Assembly (NCBI GenBank): GCA_947643165.1
Contig: CANRVB010000009.1
Coordinates: forward strand, 25,258 to 89,257
From: an uncultured Porphyromonadaceae bacterium
GTDB lineage: Bacteria; Bacteroidota; Bacteroidia; Bacteroidales; Muribaculaceae
Length of the DNA: 64,000 bases
Direction: 5' to 3'
How positions within the stretch are numbered: the first letter of the stretch is position 1; every line of letters starts with the position of its first letter. Made by a program: the position numbers and the translations under genes. The notes below the pieces were generated by a model. The model saw only the letters and a program-made list of their open reading frames with translations, made no database searches and was not told where the DNA came from. Positions 44,770 to 53,732 of this stretch are shown one piece after another.

Positions 44770-46173
44770 TTATTGTTTAGTGTCGCTGCGTGGCACATCA
44801 AATATCTCTATTTCCTTCAGTCCTAAGCGTGCTTTCAGATACTCTTTGAATTTCATACGTTCGGCCTGTGTCATCTTTTGCGTCAGGCTGACCAGGGCTA
44901 TGTTCACGGTGTCCTGTTTGCCCGGTTCTGTGTCGGTTGCATCGCTGACGTTTGCAAATATCGACTGTCCTATGGAAAGTTCCTTCACGTGAGGAAACAG
45001 AACCTTGACCTCCGGCGATACCTCGCCGCCTGCACTCTGGCGCGCCTCTTGTACTCTCAGCACGCTCTTGAGTGAGTCGATCTCCTTCTGTTGGCTCGAT
45101 ATGGTCATCTGCGTTATCTGATATATATCGCGCACGCCCTCATTGTTGGCAAGATTGTTCTGGCTTTGGTTGGCCGCGGCCGACTCTCCTTGCAGTATCA
45201 GGACCTTGGTGTTCTGGATATCATAGAAGTGCAGCCGGGCGTCCAGCGCAAGCTCAAGCGAGTCTGTAGGCATAGCTCTGCCTATCAGCGTTATCTGCAG
45301 ATATTTCTGGCCATTCCGTTCTACAAACTGCCGCGACAGCACCTGAGTGCCGTCCCATCTGCATTCGTCATTTATAAATCTGTCTACCTCAACCTTGAGT
45401 TTGTTCGACCGGAGCATATCGTAAGTGAGATACAGCGACGGAAGCATTGTCAGTATGGCTACGGCATATACGATCTTCATCACTCGCTTTGCACGGTCGG
45501 TTTCGGCTGTTGTGGCTGCTTTGAAGCGCAATAGTTTCACTCCGATGAATGTGGAGAAAGCTATGAATACGGAATTAATGAGAAACAGATAGCCGGCTCC
45601 GAAAAAGTAGTTCAGTTGCCATGTGGCTATGCCGTATCCTGCTGTGCAAAGAGGTGGCATAAGGGCTGTAGCTATTGCCACGCCGGGTATGACATTGCCT
45701 TTGTTCGATGATGCTATGGCCATGATGCCGGCACCCCCGCCTACAAATCCTATCAGCACATCGTATATGGTGGGAAAGGTACGGGCAAGCAGCTCGGAGT
45801 GCTGTTCATTGACCGGCGATATCAGAAAGTAGATTGTCGAGGCTATCACCGAAAATCCGGCTGCCATGATCAGGTTTCGCATACACCGTTTAATCAGGTC
45901 AAAGTCATGGATACCGACACCCAGTCCGAGGCCTATGATAGGTCCCATTAGGGGCGATATAAGCATCGCACCTATTATGACGGCGGTCGAGTTGGTGTTG
46001 AGTCCCAGCGATGCTATCAGAATGGCAAGGATGAGGATCACGATATTTGTACCCTTGAACGAGACTCCGTCGCGTATTGATTTCTCGGCGTCGCTCTGCG
46101 GCACAAGCTGTCCCGTCATCGAGAAATAGTTTACGAAAAAATTCGAGATCTTGCTGGCAAAATTCTGATTCAT
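44770..46173 (-). CDS. DUF389 family membrane protein
   Basis: A 467-residue inner-membrane protein recognised as DUF389 (TIGR00341-like), a widespread family of unknown function. Six hydrophobic segments fall within residues 40-260, with conserved small-residue motifs (STAVIIGAMLISPLMGPIIGLGLG near residue 62; NVIPGVAIATALMPPLCTAGYG near 160). The last 190 residues are a soluble domain with a coiled-coil (about 355-385, SSQQKEIDSLKSVLRVQEAR). It is one base from the GT4 gene and probably co-transcribed. Confidence 0.82.
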   Translation of the reverse strand: MNQNFASKISNFFVNYFSMTGQLVPQSDAEKSIRDGVSFKGTNIVILILAILIASLGLNTNSTAVIIGAMLISPLMGPIIGLGLGVGIHDFDLIKRCMRNLIMAAGFSVIASTIYFLISPVNEQHSELLARTFPTIYDVLIGFVGGGAGIMAIASSNKGNVIPGVAIATALMPPLCTAGYGIATWQLNYFFGAGYLFLINSVFIAFSTFIGVKLLRFKAATTAETDRAKRVMKIVYAVAILTMLPSLYLTYDMLRSNKLKVEVDRFINDECRWDGTQVLSRQFVERNGQKYLQITLIGRAMPTDSLELALDARLHFYDIQNTKVLILQGESAAANQSQNNLANNEGVRDIYQITQMTISSQQKEIDSLKSVLRVQEARQSAGGEVSPEVKVLFPHVKELSIGQSIFANVSDATDTEPGKQDTVNIALVSLTQKMTQAERMKFKEYLKARLGLKEIEIFDVPRSDTKQ

Positions 46174-46467
46174 AAGTAGTCGAAATCAATGAGTTCACGG
46201 CGTAATCAACCGTCATAGCTCTTTGCTCGAAGACAGTATTTACCTTTGGTTTGGCTCAAAGTCTGTAGCTTCTTACAATTTTGCTAATTTCGTAATAATA
46301 ATTGAAACTTGCAAGTATAATAATCGAAATCAACCATTTGTTCATCCGTGCATACAATCCTGATACACGTTGGTTTTCACTGAAAAAATAGACTTCCGCC
46401 ACATGCTGCAAGCAACGTGGCGGAAGTGATGGCTTTAGAATTGGTTCAGGCGCAACCGGATCTGGGG
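46174..46467. other. 294-base intergenic region upstream of DUF389
   Basis: No gene. It contains the S41 peptidase terminator at 46386-46427 and AT-rich sequence that should hold the DUF389 promoter; the best minus-strand candidate is TATACTTG at 46319-46312, one mismatch from consensus, with no good -33. Confidence 0.4.
46386..46427 (-). terminator. Terminator of the S41 peptidase gene
   Basis: ACTTCCGCCAC (46392-46402) pairs with GTGGCGGAAGT (46417-46427). On the minus strand the stem is followed by C and then TATTTTTTC, a clear T-run. Confidence 0.8.
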
Positions 46468-48249
46468 TCAGAGTGCGCGCAGATATTCAATGGCGGCGCT
46501 TGTGGTGGCATCAATATCATCCTCAAACACACTTTTGGGCGTCTCTTCAATTTCGGTATCCGGAATAATACCGATGCCGACAAATTCTACGCCGTCGGCT
46601 CCTGTGTCATGCTTCGAGCATATATTGGCGTATGCGACATTCGGAATCAGTGTCAGCTGCACTCCGTTACCGGTGCTGCCTCCTGTCGGTTTGCCGAATA
46701 TCTTTCCACGGTTCATGCCGCGGAATACCGAGCAGAAATCCTCGGCTGCCGAAAATGTTCCGGCATCTGTAAGGACAACTATCGGTTTCTCATACGGTGT
46801 TATACCCTTTATGGGGTCCATATATTGGTTCGGCGACTCATGCCAGCCTGCATCCCTACCCCACGATGCGTAGGCAGGGATATAAATGGGACTTTTCCAC
46901 GAGTCTGTTTTTATCCGGTCGGATGTCAGATGCTGCAGAACGTAGTCTGCATTTCCCGAATTGCCGCCTCCATTGCCGCGTATATCTATGATAAGGGCGT
47001 TCGACTTCAGGATCTCCGGGTATATTTTGTCGAATTTTTGTTTGAACTTGCCATCCATGAAGTTGGATATCTTCAGATAGCACGTTCCGTCCTTCATCTG
47101 GTCCACAGTGAATAGATTGCCGTTGGGCGTGAGTTCCCATCTGTTTTGGCCGAAGACGTATGTTTTGGTCAGGCGTTGGGTGCCGTCACTGAACGTTATT
47201 GTGATCGAATCGCCCGAGGTCCCTTTCAGCAGATCTGTTCCGAGCGATTGAGACTTTGTCCATTGAGGGGTGGAAGAACTCACGTATGGAGCTATGACCG
47301 CGGAGGCATATTCGGCAGTAGGCATCCCGTTGATTGATTCGATTTTCATGCCTCGTTTCACTCCATCCCGGACTATATTTTTGGAGCAGACAATATCTAC
47401 AAATGTCTCGTCGCCTATAGGTTTGGTCAATATCGGAAGATATTCCTGCATATCGTAGCCCTGGATATACGTATGTCCGTCACCGAGTTGTGCAGCCATA
47501 CGTTGAAGCAGCAGTGTGGCTTCTGCGTCTGTAGCGACTGAATCCATTTTCGGGATCATGGCTACGTACAGACTGTCCCAATTCAGCTTCACACGATTCA
47601 TGAACACGAAATTGCGCTTAACTCCCGCCCACAGATTTGCAAGTCCGAGCTGTCGCATCTGACGAGCTGTCGCATTGCCATAGGGGCTTTCTGACACCCC
47701 CGATGTCGACAGTCCATTTGGCGTGGCCTTGCTGGTAGCATCCAGTGTGTCAATCGTGATCCATCGCGAGGGTACACAAAACTGGTCCTCGGCATTGACT
47801 TTCAGAAATGCCAGTTTCCTGCTGTCCGGATCGTAGTCAAAGGCGTATAGGGTTCGTGTGTCATCTATTTTTACTGCCGAGTGATTCTCTTTGCGGCCGA
47901 ATGAGACATACATATAATTGTTCAGTCTTTCGAAGATATTCATCAGACGGTCGCTCTCCGCTTGTTTTGCGTTGGCTACAATCACGCGTTCTCCTTTGGT
48001 CCAGCCGTGGCCGGCTCCGTTCTGCCATTCAAAACCATCGGGCGAAAGGCTGAAATCGCTACCCGTATATGCGACGGCCTTGGTTTCGGCACCCTTGCGT
48101 TTTTTCAAGGCTGAAAAGTTCTTGTCGAGCTCTTTCACAAGTTTGTCGATCTCAGTGAAAGGGTCTGACGTCTTACCAAAAGCTGCATCGGGACAGATGG
48201 ACGCCACTGTGGCGACTATCAGCACTATTATGCCTCTTAATGTGATCAT
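46468..48249 (-). CDS. Secreted S41-family (C-terminal processing-like) peptidase
   Basis: Predicted exported serine protease of 593 residues. It begins with a signal peptide (MITLRGIIVLIVATVASICP; cleavage near AAFG). The C-terminal S41 domain shows LIIDIRGNGGGNSGNADYV near residue 430 and the catalytic Ser in DAGTFSAAEDF near residue 498, with GKPTGGSTGNG after it. A PDZ-like region (VKRGMKIESINGM) lies near residue 300. The N-terminal 200 residues are not assigned. It has its own terminator. The physiological target is unknown. Confidence 0.88.
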   Translation of the reverse strand: MITLRGIIVLIVATVASICPDAAFGKTSDPFTEIDKLVKELDKNFSALKKRKGAETKAVAYTGSDFSLSPDGFEWQNGAGHGWTKGERVIVANAKQAESDRLMNIFERLNNYMYVSFGRKENHSAVKIDDTRTLYAFDYDPDSRKLAFLKVNAEDQFCVPSRWITIDTLDATSKATPNGLSTSGVSESPYGNATARQMRQLGLANLWAGVKRNFVFMNRVKLNWDSLYVAMIPKMDSVATDAEATLLLQRMAAQLGDGHTYIQGYDMQEYLPILTKPIGDETFVDIVCSKNIVRDGVKRGMKIESINGMPTAEYASAVIAPYVSSSTPQWTKSQSLGTDLLKGTSGDSITITFSDGTQRLTKTYVFGQNRWELTPNGNLFTVDQMKDGTCYLKISNFMDGKFKQKFDKIYPEILKSNALIIDIRGNGGGNSGNADYVLQHLTSDRIKTDSWKSPIYIPAYASWGRDAGWHESPNQYMDPIKGITPYEKPIVVLTDAGTFSAAEDFCSVFRGMNRGKIFGKPTGGSTGNGVQLTLIPNVAYANICSKHDTGADGVEFVGIGIIPDTEIEETPKSVFEDDIDATTSAAIEYLRAL

Positions 48250-48352
48250 TGCTATGATGATTTAATGGTTTACTATATAATTCAGTACGTGCAAGCACAC
48301 TGATTAATTACCATCCCCTCATTTGTTTAACATGATTTAACTAATGGGCATA

Positions 48353-49843
48353 TTACTTACCTCTGCGTGGTATTAGCTTGCTTAGCGATATATGCTCAAT
48401 CTTCAATGCCGATGCAACGTATGCCGCGAGTATCACCGTGCGTACTCCCATGTCTATCCATTCATTGCCGGTAGCTATCAGTTCGCTCAATCCGTACAGT
48501 AGCATGGCCGCGCAGAAATAAGCTGTCAGCCTCCCGGTTTCATACGGTATTGGATACTTCACGCGTCCAACAGCCCATGAGCTCACCATCATGACCCCGT
48601 AGCAGCAGAACGCCGCCACGGCGCATCCCATGTAGCCGATCCTGGGCACGAGCGCAATGTTTAGTCCGACAGTCACGGCGAGTCCCAGCAGTGAGAACCA
48701 TGTGCCCCATATTGTCTTGTCTGTCAGCTTGTACCATAGCGACAGGTTGAAGAACACTCCAAAAAAGAATTCAGCCACCATAACTATCGGCACCACCTTC
48801 AGACCCGCGAAATAGCGTGGCGATATGAAATAGCGAAGCACTGGCAGGTAATACATCACACCAAGGAATATCACCATTGAAAATATCACGAAATATTTCA
48901 TGGCCTCGCTATATGCCGTCAGCTTGTTGCCGTCTTTCTGCTTGTTTTGGGCAAATATAAATGGTTCGTATGCAAATCTGAAAGCCTGTATGAACATAAC
49001 CATCACAACCGCTATCTTGTAGTTGGCACCATATATACCCACCTGGGCCATGGCATCGGCCTTGTCTGCCACAAGCTCCGGCAGAAGTATTTTGTCGATG
49101 GTCTGGTTGAGTATGCCTGCTATGCCGAGTATCAGCAGCGGAAAACTGTAGGCTATCATCTCGCGCCACAGCTTATAGTTGAATTTCCATCTGAACCCTC
49201 TCAGCTCCGGTATCAGCAGCAGCGCCACAGTAGCCGAACTGATGAAATTGGCCAGAAATATATAGCCTATGCCATAGCTCGGATCATAGAACCAGTCAAC
49301 CGACCCTGCCCATTGTTTCATCAGCCACGGGCATATAAGTATGAAAAACAGGTTGAGGCCTATGTTTACACCTATACTGACAAGTTTCAGGGCCGCAAAC
49401 CTGTAGGGCCGGTGCTTGTAGCGCAGATAGCAGAATGGTATCGACGTAAAGGCATCTATGGCCACTACTGCGCCCATCATCCATATGTAGCTCTCATGAC
49501 CCGGACATTTTAGCGCACTCGTCAGAACCGGCAGAAAGCACATCACCCCGGCGAAAAATATGGTGGAGCTTACTCCGAGCGATATCAGCGAAGTGGAATA
49601 CACCTCCATCGGATCGCTGTAGCGCTCATGGTTGGCAAATCTGAAAAATCCGGTTTCCATGCCATATATCAGTATCAGAAGCACCAGCGCGGTGATCGAG
49701 TAGATATACGTCACCACACCGAATTCCGCCTCTACGAACATAGTGGTGTAGAGTGGCACAAGAAGCCAGTTCAGAAAACGCCCTATTATGCTGCTCATAC
49801 CATACACCATGGTATCTTTTGCCAGACTCTTTATAGCTCCCAT
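48353..49843 (-). CDS. Oligosaccharide flippase (MOP/Wzx-like)
   Basis: Multi-pass inner-membrane protein of 496 residues with about 12-14 hydrophobic segments, of the polysaccharide transporter (MATE/MOP superfamily) type. It probably flips lipid-linked glycan repeat units to the periplasm. Typical features are the N-terminal LAKDTMVYGMSSIIGRFLN and a GIYGANYKIAVVM segment near residue 270. It starts 4 nt after ruvB on the same strand, a pairing I recall from other Bacteroidales. Confidence 0.87.
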   Translation of the reverse strand: MGAIKSLAKDTMVYGMSSIIGRFLNWLLVPLYTTMFVEAEFGVVTYIYSITALVLLILIYGMETGFFRFANHERYSDPMEVYSTSLISLGVSSTIFFAGVMCFLPVLTSALKCPGHESYIWMMGAVVAIDAFTSIPFCYLRYKHRPYRFAALKLVSIGVNIGLNLFFILICPWLMKQWAGSVDWFYDPSYGIGYIFLANFISSATVALLLIPELRGFRWKFNYKLWREMIAYSFPLLILGIAGILNQTIDKILLPELVADKADAMAQVGIYGANYKIAVVMVMFIQAFRFAYEPFIFAQNKQKDGNKLTAYSEAMKYFVIFSMVIFLGVMYYLPVLRYFISPRYFAGLKVVPIVMVAEFFFGVFFNLSLWYKLTDKTIWGTWFSLLGLAVTVGLNIALVPRIGYMGCAVAAFCCYGVMMVSSWAVGRVKYPIPYETGRLTAYFCAAMLLYGLSELIATGNEWIDMGVRTVILAAYVASALKIEHISLSKLIPRRGK

Positions 49844-49847
49844 AGTC

Positions 49848-50879
49848 TCATTCTATGTCAAACAATGTTCCGTGCCCCGGTTCCTTCAGGCTTTTTCCGA
49901 GATGGCGGTAAGCCAGTTCGGTCACTTCTCGGCCGCGGGGCGTACGGTTTAGAAAACCCTCCTTTATCAGAAACGGTTCATATACCTCCTCTATTGTTCC
50001 CGGATCCTCGCCCAGAGCCGTAGCTATTGTCGACAATCCTACAGGACCGCCCCTGAACTTCACGATTATTGTCTGCAATATCCGGTTGTCCACCTCATCC
50101 AGTCCGTAGCGGTCTATCTTGAGGGCCTCGAGGGCATATCGGGCTATCTCCACATCTATCTCACCCGTACCTTTCACCTGTGCGAAATCGCGCACACGGC
50201 GAAGCAACGCGTTGCATATTCGTGGAGTCCCTCGCGACCGCAGTGCTATCTCATGCGCCGCCTCGCCGCTGCATCTCACATTCAGCAGGCTGGCCGAGCG
50301 TAGCACTATCCGTTCAAGCTCCTCATGGTCATAATACTCCAGCGAGCAGTTTATACCGAAGCGGGCACGCATAGGCTTGGTCAGCAGGCCGCTCCGCGTC
50401 GTGGCGCCTATCAGCGTGAACGGCGACAGATTGATCTGCACGCTCCTCGCCCCGGGGCCCTTGTCTATCATTATGTCTATCCGGTAATCTTCCATCGCCG
50501 GATACAGATATTCCTCTACTACCGGACTCAATCGGTGTATCTCGTCTATGAACAGGACATCATTCTCCTCCAGCGAAGTCAGAAGACCTGCCAGATCGCC
50601 CGGCTTGTCAAGCACAGGGCCCGAAGTCACCTTGAATCCCACCCCCAGCTCATTGGCTATTATATTGCTCAGCGTAGTCTTGCCCAGACCCGGAGGGCCA
50701 TATAGCAGCGTGTGATCCAGAGGCTCGCCGCGCATGCGGGCGGCTGCCACAAATATCTTAAGGTTTTCCACCACCTTCTCCTGGCCGCGGAATGCCTCAA
50801 ATCGTCCCGGACGCAATGCGCGGTCCTGGTCACGTTCGGCGCTACGGCCGGCGCCTCTTATGTCAAATTCCTCGTCCAT
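49848..50879 (-). CDS. ruvB: Holliday junction branch migration ATPase RuvB
   Basis: Hexameric AAA+ motor that drives branch migration of Holliday junctions with RuvA. The 343-residue protein has [15 protein letters not shown] at the N-terminus, Walker [10 protein letters not shown] (61-69), Walker [10 protein letters not shown] near residue 113, sensor 1 GATTRSG near residue 158 and the C-terminal winged helix with [12 protein letters not shown]. It lies in a leftward run DUF4254-GT9-ruvB-flippase; 31 nt separate it from the GT9 gene. Confidence 0.97.
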   Translation of the reverse strand: MDEEFDIRGAGRSAERDQDRALRPGRFEAFRGQEKVVENLKIFVAAARMRGEPLDHTLLYGPPGLGKTTLSNIIANELGVGFKVTSGPVLDKPGDLAGLLTSLEENDVLFIDEIHRLSPVVEEYLYPAMEDYRIDIMIDKGPGARSVQINLSPFTLIGATTRSGLLTKPMRARFGINCSLEYYDHEELERIVLRSASLLNVRCSGEAAHEIALRSRGTPRICNALLRRVRDFAQVKGTGEIDVEIARYALEALKIDRYGLDEVDNRILQTIIVKFRGGPVGLSTIATALGEDPGTIEEVYEPFLIKEGFLNRTPRGREVTELAYRHLGKSLKEPGHGTLFDIE

Positions 50880-50910
50880 GTCAAAAAAGGTCTGTACTTC
50901 TGGTTATATC

Positions 50911-51975
50911 TTATTTCTTTCCTAAGGCACGTTCTACTGCCTCGGTTATCTCTTTCGGCTTTATCCGTCGCAGACACGCATACTCCTCGCCCTTGAGTCG
51001 GCACGGTTTGTTGCCGAACACCGAACACGGTCGGCACGCCAGTCCGCACTCCACCCGCAGATCCTCGCGGGCAGTAGCCGCTGCAAATCCGGCATACGGA
51101 TGTGTCGCACCCCACACGCTCACCACCGGTGTCCCCGCCAGCGAAGCCATGTGCATATTGCCCGAGTCCATAGCCACCATCACATCCAGATACGACATCA
51201 GCTCCAGTTCCCCGCCAAGCCCTGGCCGCAGACTGGCCACCGACACCACCCGCTCGCCATACTTCTCGGCCCAACGGTCAAGCACTTTCTGCTCATCGCC
51301 GGGAGCACCGAACAGCCATATCCTGTACCCTCTTCCCGCAAGATCCGCCACAACCCTTTCCATCAGTTCCGGCGGATAAGCCTTACCCTTGTGGGCCGCA
51401 AAAGGCGCTACACCTATCCTGGCAGTGCCGTCATCAGTCCTTTCGCCTCTCTCCATTATCCCCGGCGATACTCTCCCCGGATCATACCCGGCCATGGCGA
51501 ACACCCTGGCATACCTCTCCGTTGTTGTGGCAAGCTGACGCCCGAAGGCCTTCGCCCCGGCCTTTATCAGAGCCTTTTTCTCCCCGCGTCCCTTGTCTAT
51601 GCGCCAGGTCTTGATTCCATGCAGCCGGGCCCACAGACCCATTACGCGGCTTCTTATCACATTGTGCAGATCTATCAGCGCCGATGGGCCATATTCACTG
51701 TTAAGACGCTTCATCAGACGCAGCATTCCTGCCACACCCTTGTCGCGCCCCTTAAGATCGGCCGTCACAACGGTCAGATTCTCAGGCCTGTTCACAAACA
51801 GCGAGTCCATTGGCCTGCGCGTCACCATCACAATCCTCACCCCCGGCCATCGCCTGCACACCGCATATACCACCGGTATGCTTATAGCCACATCGCCCAT
51901 AGCCGAAAACCTCACGGCTATGAGCGTTGTGTCATATCTTTTGTCTCTGTCTTTCCGGTTATTTTCCGGCCCCAT
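50911..51975 (-). CDS. GT9-family glycosyltransferase (heptosyltransferase-like)
   Basis: Predicted LPS/lipooligosaccharide core glycosyltransferase of 354 residues. The N-terminus LIAVRFSAMGDVAISIPVVY and the C-terminal MSYLDVMVAMDSGNMHMASLAGTP and VWGATHPY match the GT9 (WaaC/WaaF/ADP-heptose) family; four cysteines near the C-terminus (CGLACRPCSV, CRLKGEEYACLRR) are common in the Bacteroidetes members. The start is uncertain: ATG 51975 (chosen) gives a family-like N-terminus and a 17-nt overlap with the DUF4254 gene, while ATG 52002 would add nine residues and overlap by 44 nt. Confidence 0.85.
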   Translation of the reverse strand: MGPENNRKDRDKRYDTTLIAVRFSAMGDVAISIPVVYAVCRRWPGVRIVMVTRRPMDSLFVNRPENLTVVTADLKGRDKGVAGMLRLMKRLNSEYGPSALIDLHNVIRSRVMGLWARLHGIKTWRIDKGRGEKKALIKAGAKAFGRQLATTTERYARVFAMAGYDPGRVSPGIMERGERTDDGTARIGVAPFAAHKGKAYPPELMERVVADLAGRGYRIWLFGAPGDEQKVLDRWAEKYGERVVSVASLRPGLGGELELMSYLDVMVAMDSGNMHMASLAGTPVVSVWGATHPYAGFAAATAREDLRVECGLACRPCSVFGNKPCRLKGEEYACLRRIKPKEITEAVERALGKK

Positions 51976-52567
51976 AAAGCACTGGGTTCGTAGCAGGATC
52001 ATTATACATCTTCATCTGGCGGTACACCTTCATATACTTCCTGCCGTTCGCTATATCATCCAGCAGAGTGTCTATCGCCGCTGTCAGATCCTCACGTTGA
52101 GTCAGCAGTACTTCCAGCTTTGCCCGGCACTTGGCTATATGCGCCTCATCTGCATCCGTGCGCTTCACCTCGGCCTCCATATGATATATCTTCAGCGCGA
52201 GTATCGACAGCCTGTCTATCGCCCACGCCGGACTCTCGGTATTTATCGTCGCGTCGGCCTCGGCCACCACATCCTTATACTTCTCCAGAAAATAGCTGTC
52301 GAGCTCCTCCACCATATCGGTGCGGTCCTGATTCGACTTGTCTATCCTCCGTTTCAGCGCCAGAGCCTCAACCGGGTCTATCTCCGGATCGCGTATTATA
52401 TCCTCCAGATGCCATTGCACCGCATCGATCCAGTTCTTGGCAAACAATGTGTGTTCTATACTTTCCCGTTCATAAGGATTGCATACTGTTGCGTCCACAT
52501 CGTCAGTCTCGTGATACAGAGCTGTAGTGTCGCTGAATATACGGTTGCACTTTTCGGCAAAATCCAT
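51959..52567 (-). CDS. DUF4254 family protein
   Basis: A 202-residue, mostly alpha-helical, acidic soluble protein recognised as DUF4254. No catalytic motif is visible. In Bacteroidetes it typically stands directly before a GT9 glycosyltransferase gene, as here (overlap of 17 nt or more), suggesting a role linked to lipopolysaccharide core synthesis; that link is inference from context. It is the first gene of the leftward run toward ruvB. Confidence 0.8.
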   Translation of the reverse strand: MDFAEKCNRIFSDTTALYHETDDVDATVCNPYERESIEHTLFAKNWIDAVQWHLEDIIRDPEIDPVEALALKRRIDKSNQDRTDMVEELDSYFLEKYKDVVAEADATINTESPAWAIDRLSILALKIYHMEAEVKRTDADEAHIAKCRAKLEVLLTQREDLTAAIDTLLDDIANGRKYMKVYRQMKMYNDPATNPVLYGAGK

Positions 52568-52628
52568 GTCTATTGATGATTCGGTTAAATTTTTATTGCC
52601 ACGGCATGTATATATAGCCGTAGATATG

Positions 52629-52636
52629 CAAAATTA
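52629..52636 (-). promoter_or_regulatory. -7 element of the DUF4254-GT9-ruvB-flippase run
   Basis: Minus-strand TAATTTTG, an exact TAnnTTTG, about 60 nt before the DUF4254 start. No clear -33 at proper spacing. Confidence 0.5.
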
Positions 52637-52670
52637 ATAATAATATCTCATTCGATTGTGAAAAAAGTGT

Positions 52671-52678
52671 TAACTTTG
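52671..52678 (+). promoter_or_regulatory. -7 element of the outer-membrane protein gene
   Basis: TAACTTTG, an exact TAnnTTTG, with ATG 52735 about 50 nt downstream of the predicted transcript start. No clear -33. Confidence 0.5.
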
Positions 52679-52734
52679 CCACTTCAAATCTATGTATGGA
52701 CAATTTCTATCAATCAAAAAGGATTAATTTCATT

Positions 52735-53472
52735 ATGAAAAAACTATTGCTCTCATGTCTTGTGGCGTTGATAGGTGCCTTTGGCTTCAACGGTCATGCG
52801 CAATCTATCACCGACCCCTATATTTTCAATCATCTCGGAGTCAGCGCTCATGCCGCTACGACAGGTTTCGGTTTTGAGCTCGCCACACCCGTCACCCGAT
52901 TCGTCACCCTTCGTGCCGGAGCTTCATTCATGCCCGGATTCTCATTCAATACCGACGTCGACGGAACATACCAGTCCGAATATGGCACGCACGACTTCAC
53001 TATGAACGTCAAGGGCGGCCTCAAGCGCGCACAGGGAAGCGTCATCCTCAATGTCTACCCCCTCGCCAATATATCATCATTCTATATCGCTGCCGGTGGC
53101 TACTTCGGAGGCAGCCGTCTGGTCGATATCACAGGCCATAGCGACCAGCTGCAGGAACTCGCCGGAAACCCATCCATCGAAATTGGCGACTACCAGATAC
53201 CTGTCGACAAAAACGGTAATGTAAACGGCCAGCTCAAAGCCAACTCATTCCGCCCCTACCTTGGCCTCGGATTCGGACGTCCTCTCCCCAAAGGACGCCT
53301 CAACTTCGGCGTTGAGCTCGGCGTACAGTTCATGGGCAAGATGAAACTCTACACCGATGGCGAGGAGCTTACAAAAGTCCTCACCGACAACGACGACGAC
53401 TGGCAGAAATGGATGGACAAACTCACCGTCTATCCCGTCCTCAAGTTCACACTCAGCGGACGCATATTCTGA
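52735..53472 (+). CDS. Predicted outer-membrane beta-barrel protein
   Basis: A 245-residue exported protein with a clear signal peptide (MKKLLLSCLVALIGAFGF, cleavage near HAQ). The rest alternates polar and hydrophobic residues in probable beta strands, with short Gly/Asn/Asp turns, and ends in VLKFTLSGRIF, with the terminal aromatic residue typical of outer-membrane barrels. I do not recognise a named family. I used ATG 52735, just before the signal peptide; an in-frame ATG at 52696 would add 13 residues. The gene uses mostly C-ending codons, as do susC and susD, hinting at high expression. Confidence 0.7.
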   Translation: MKKLLLSCLVALIGAFGFNGHAQSITDPYIFNHLGVSAHAATTGFGFELATPVTRFVTLRAGASFMPGFSFNTDVDGTYQSEYGTHDFTMNVKGGLKRAQGSVILNVYPLANISSFYIAAGGYFGGSRLVDITGHSDQLQELAGNPSIEIGDYQIPVDKNGNVNGQLKANSFRPYLGLGFGRPLPKGRLNFGVELGVQFMGKMKLYTDGEELTKVLTDNDDDWQKWMDKLTVYPVLKFTLSGRIF

Positions 53473-53493
53473 TCCACCCATCTCCTCCCCAAT

Positions 53494-53537
53494 AATCCCG
53501 CGGGCAGCACACCTCTGATTGCGCCGCGGGATTTTTT
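53494..53537 (+). terminator. Intrinsic terminator after the barrel protein gene
   Basis: AATCCCGCGG (53494-53503) pairs with CCGCGGGATT (53524-53533), followed by a run of T (to 53537). The loop is 20 bases. Confidence 0.85.
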
Positions 53538-53548
53538 ATATCCGTCCA

Positions 53549-53557
53549 CCCCCCCCC
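53549..53557. repeat. C9 homopolymer tract upstream of the susC promoter
   Basis: Nine consecutive C just after the terminator and about 75 nt before the -33 region of the SusC promoter. Long homopolymers of this kind are prone to length change. Confidence 0.8.
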
Positions 53558-53630
53558 TTGTTTTGATTTCATGCAAATATCTATCCCATAAGTGACAGCA
53601 CATTTTTGTTAAATACTTTTTTGCTAAAAA

Positions 53631-53662
53631 ATTGTTGCATTTAAATTATTTAGCTAATTTTG
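53631..53662 (+). promoter_or_regulatory. Promoter of susC-susD
   Basis: ATTG (53631-53634), 20-nt spacer, TAATTTTG (53655-53662). The predicted leader before ATG 53733 is about 64 nt. Confidence 0.65.
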
Positions 53663-53732
53663 TCACCATGCTTTTGCATATTTAACAAGGATCAATACCT
53701 ATCAATACCAATTTTATACCAAGTCATCAACC

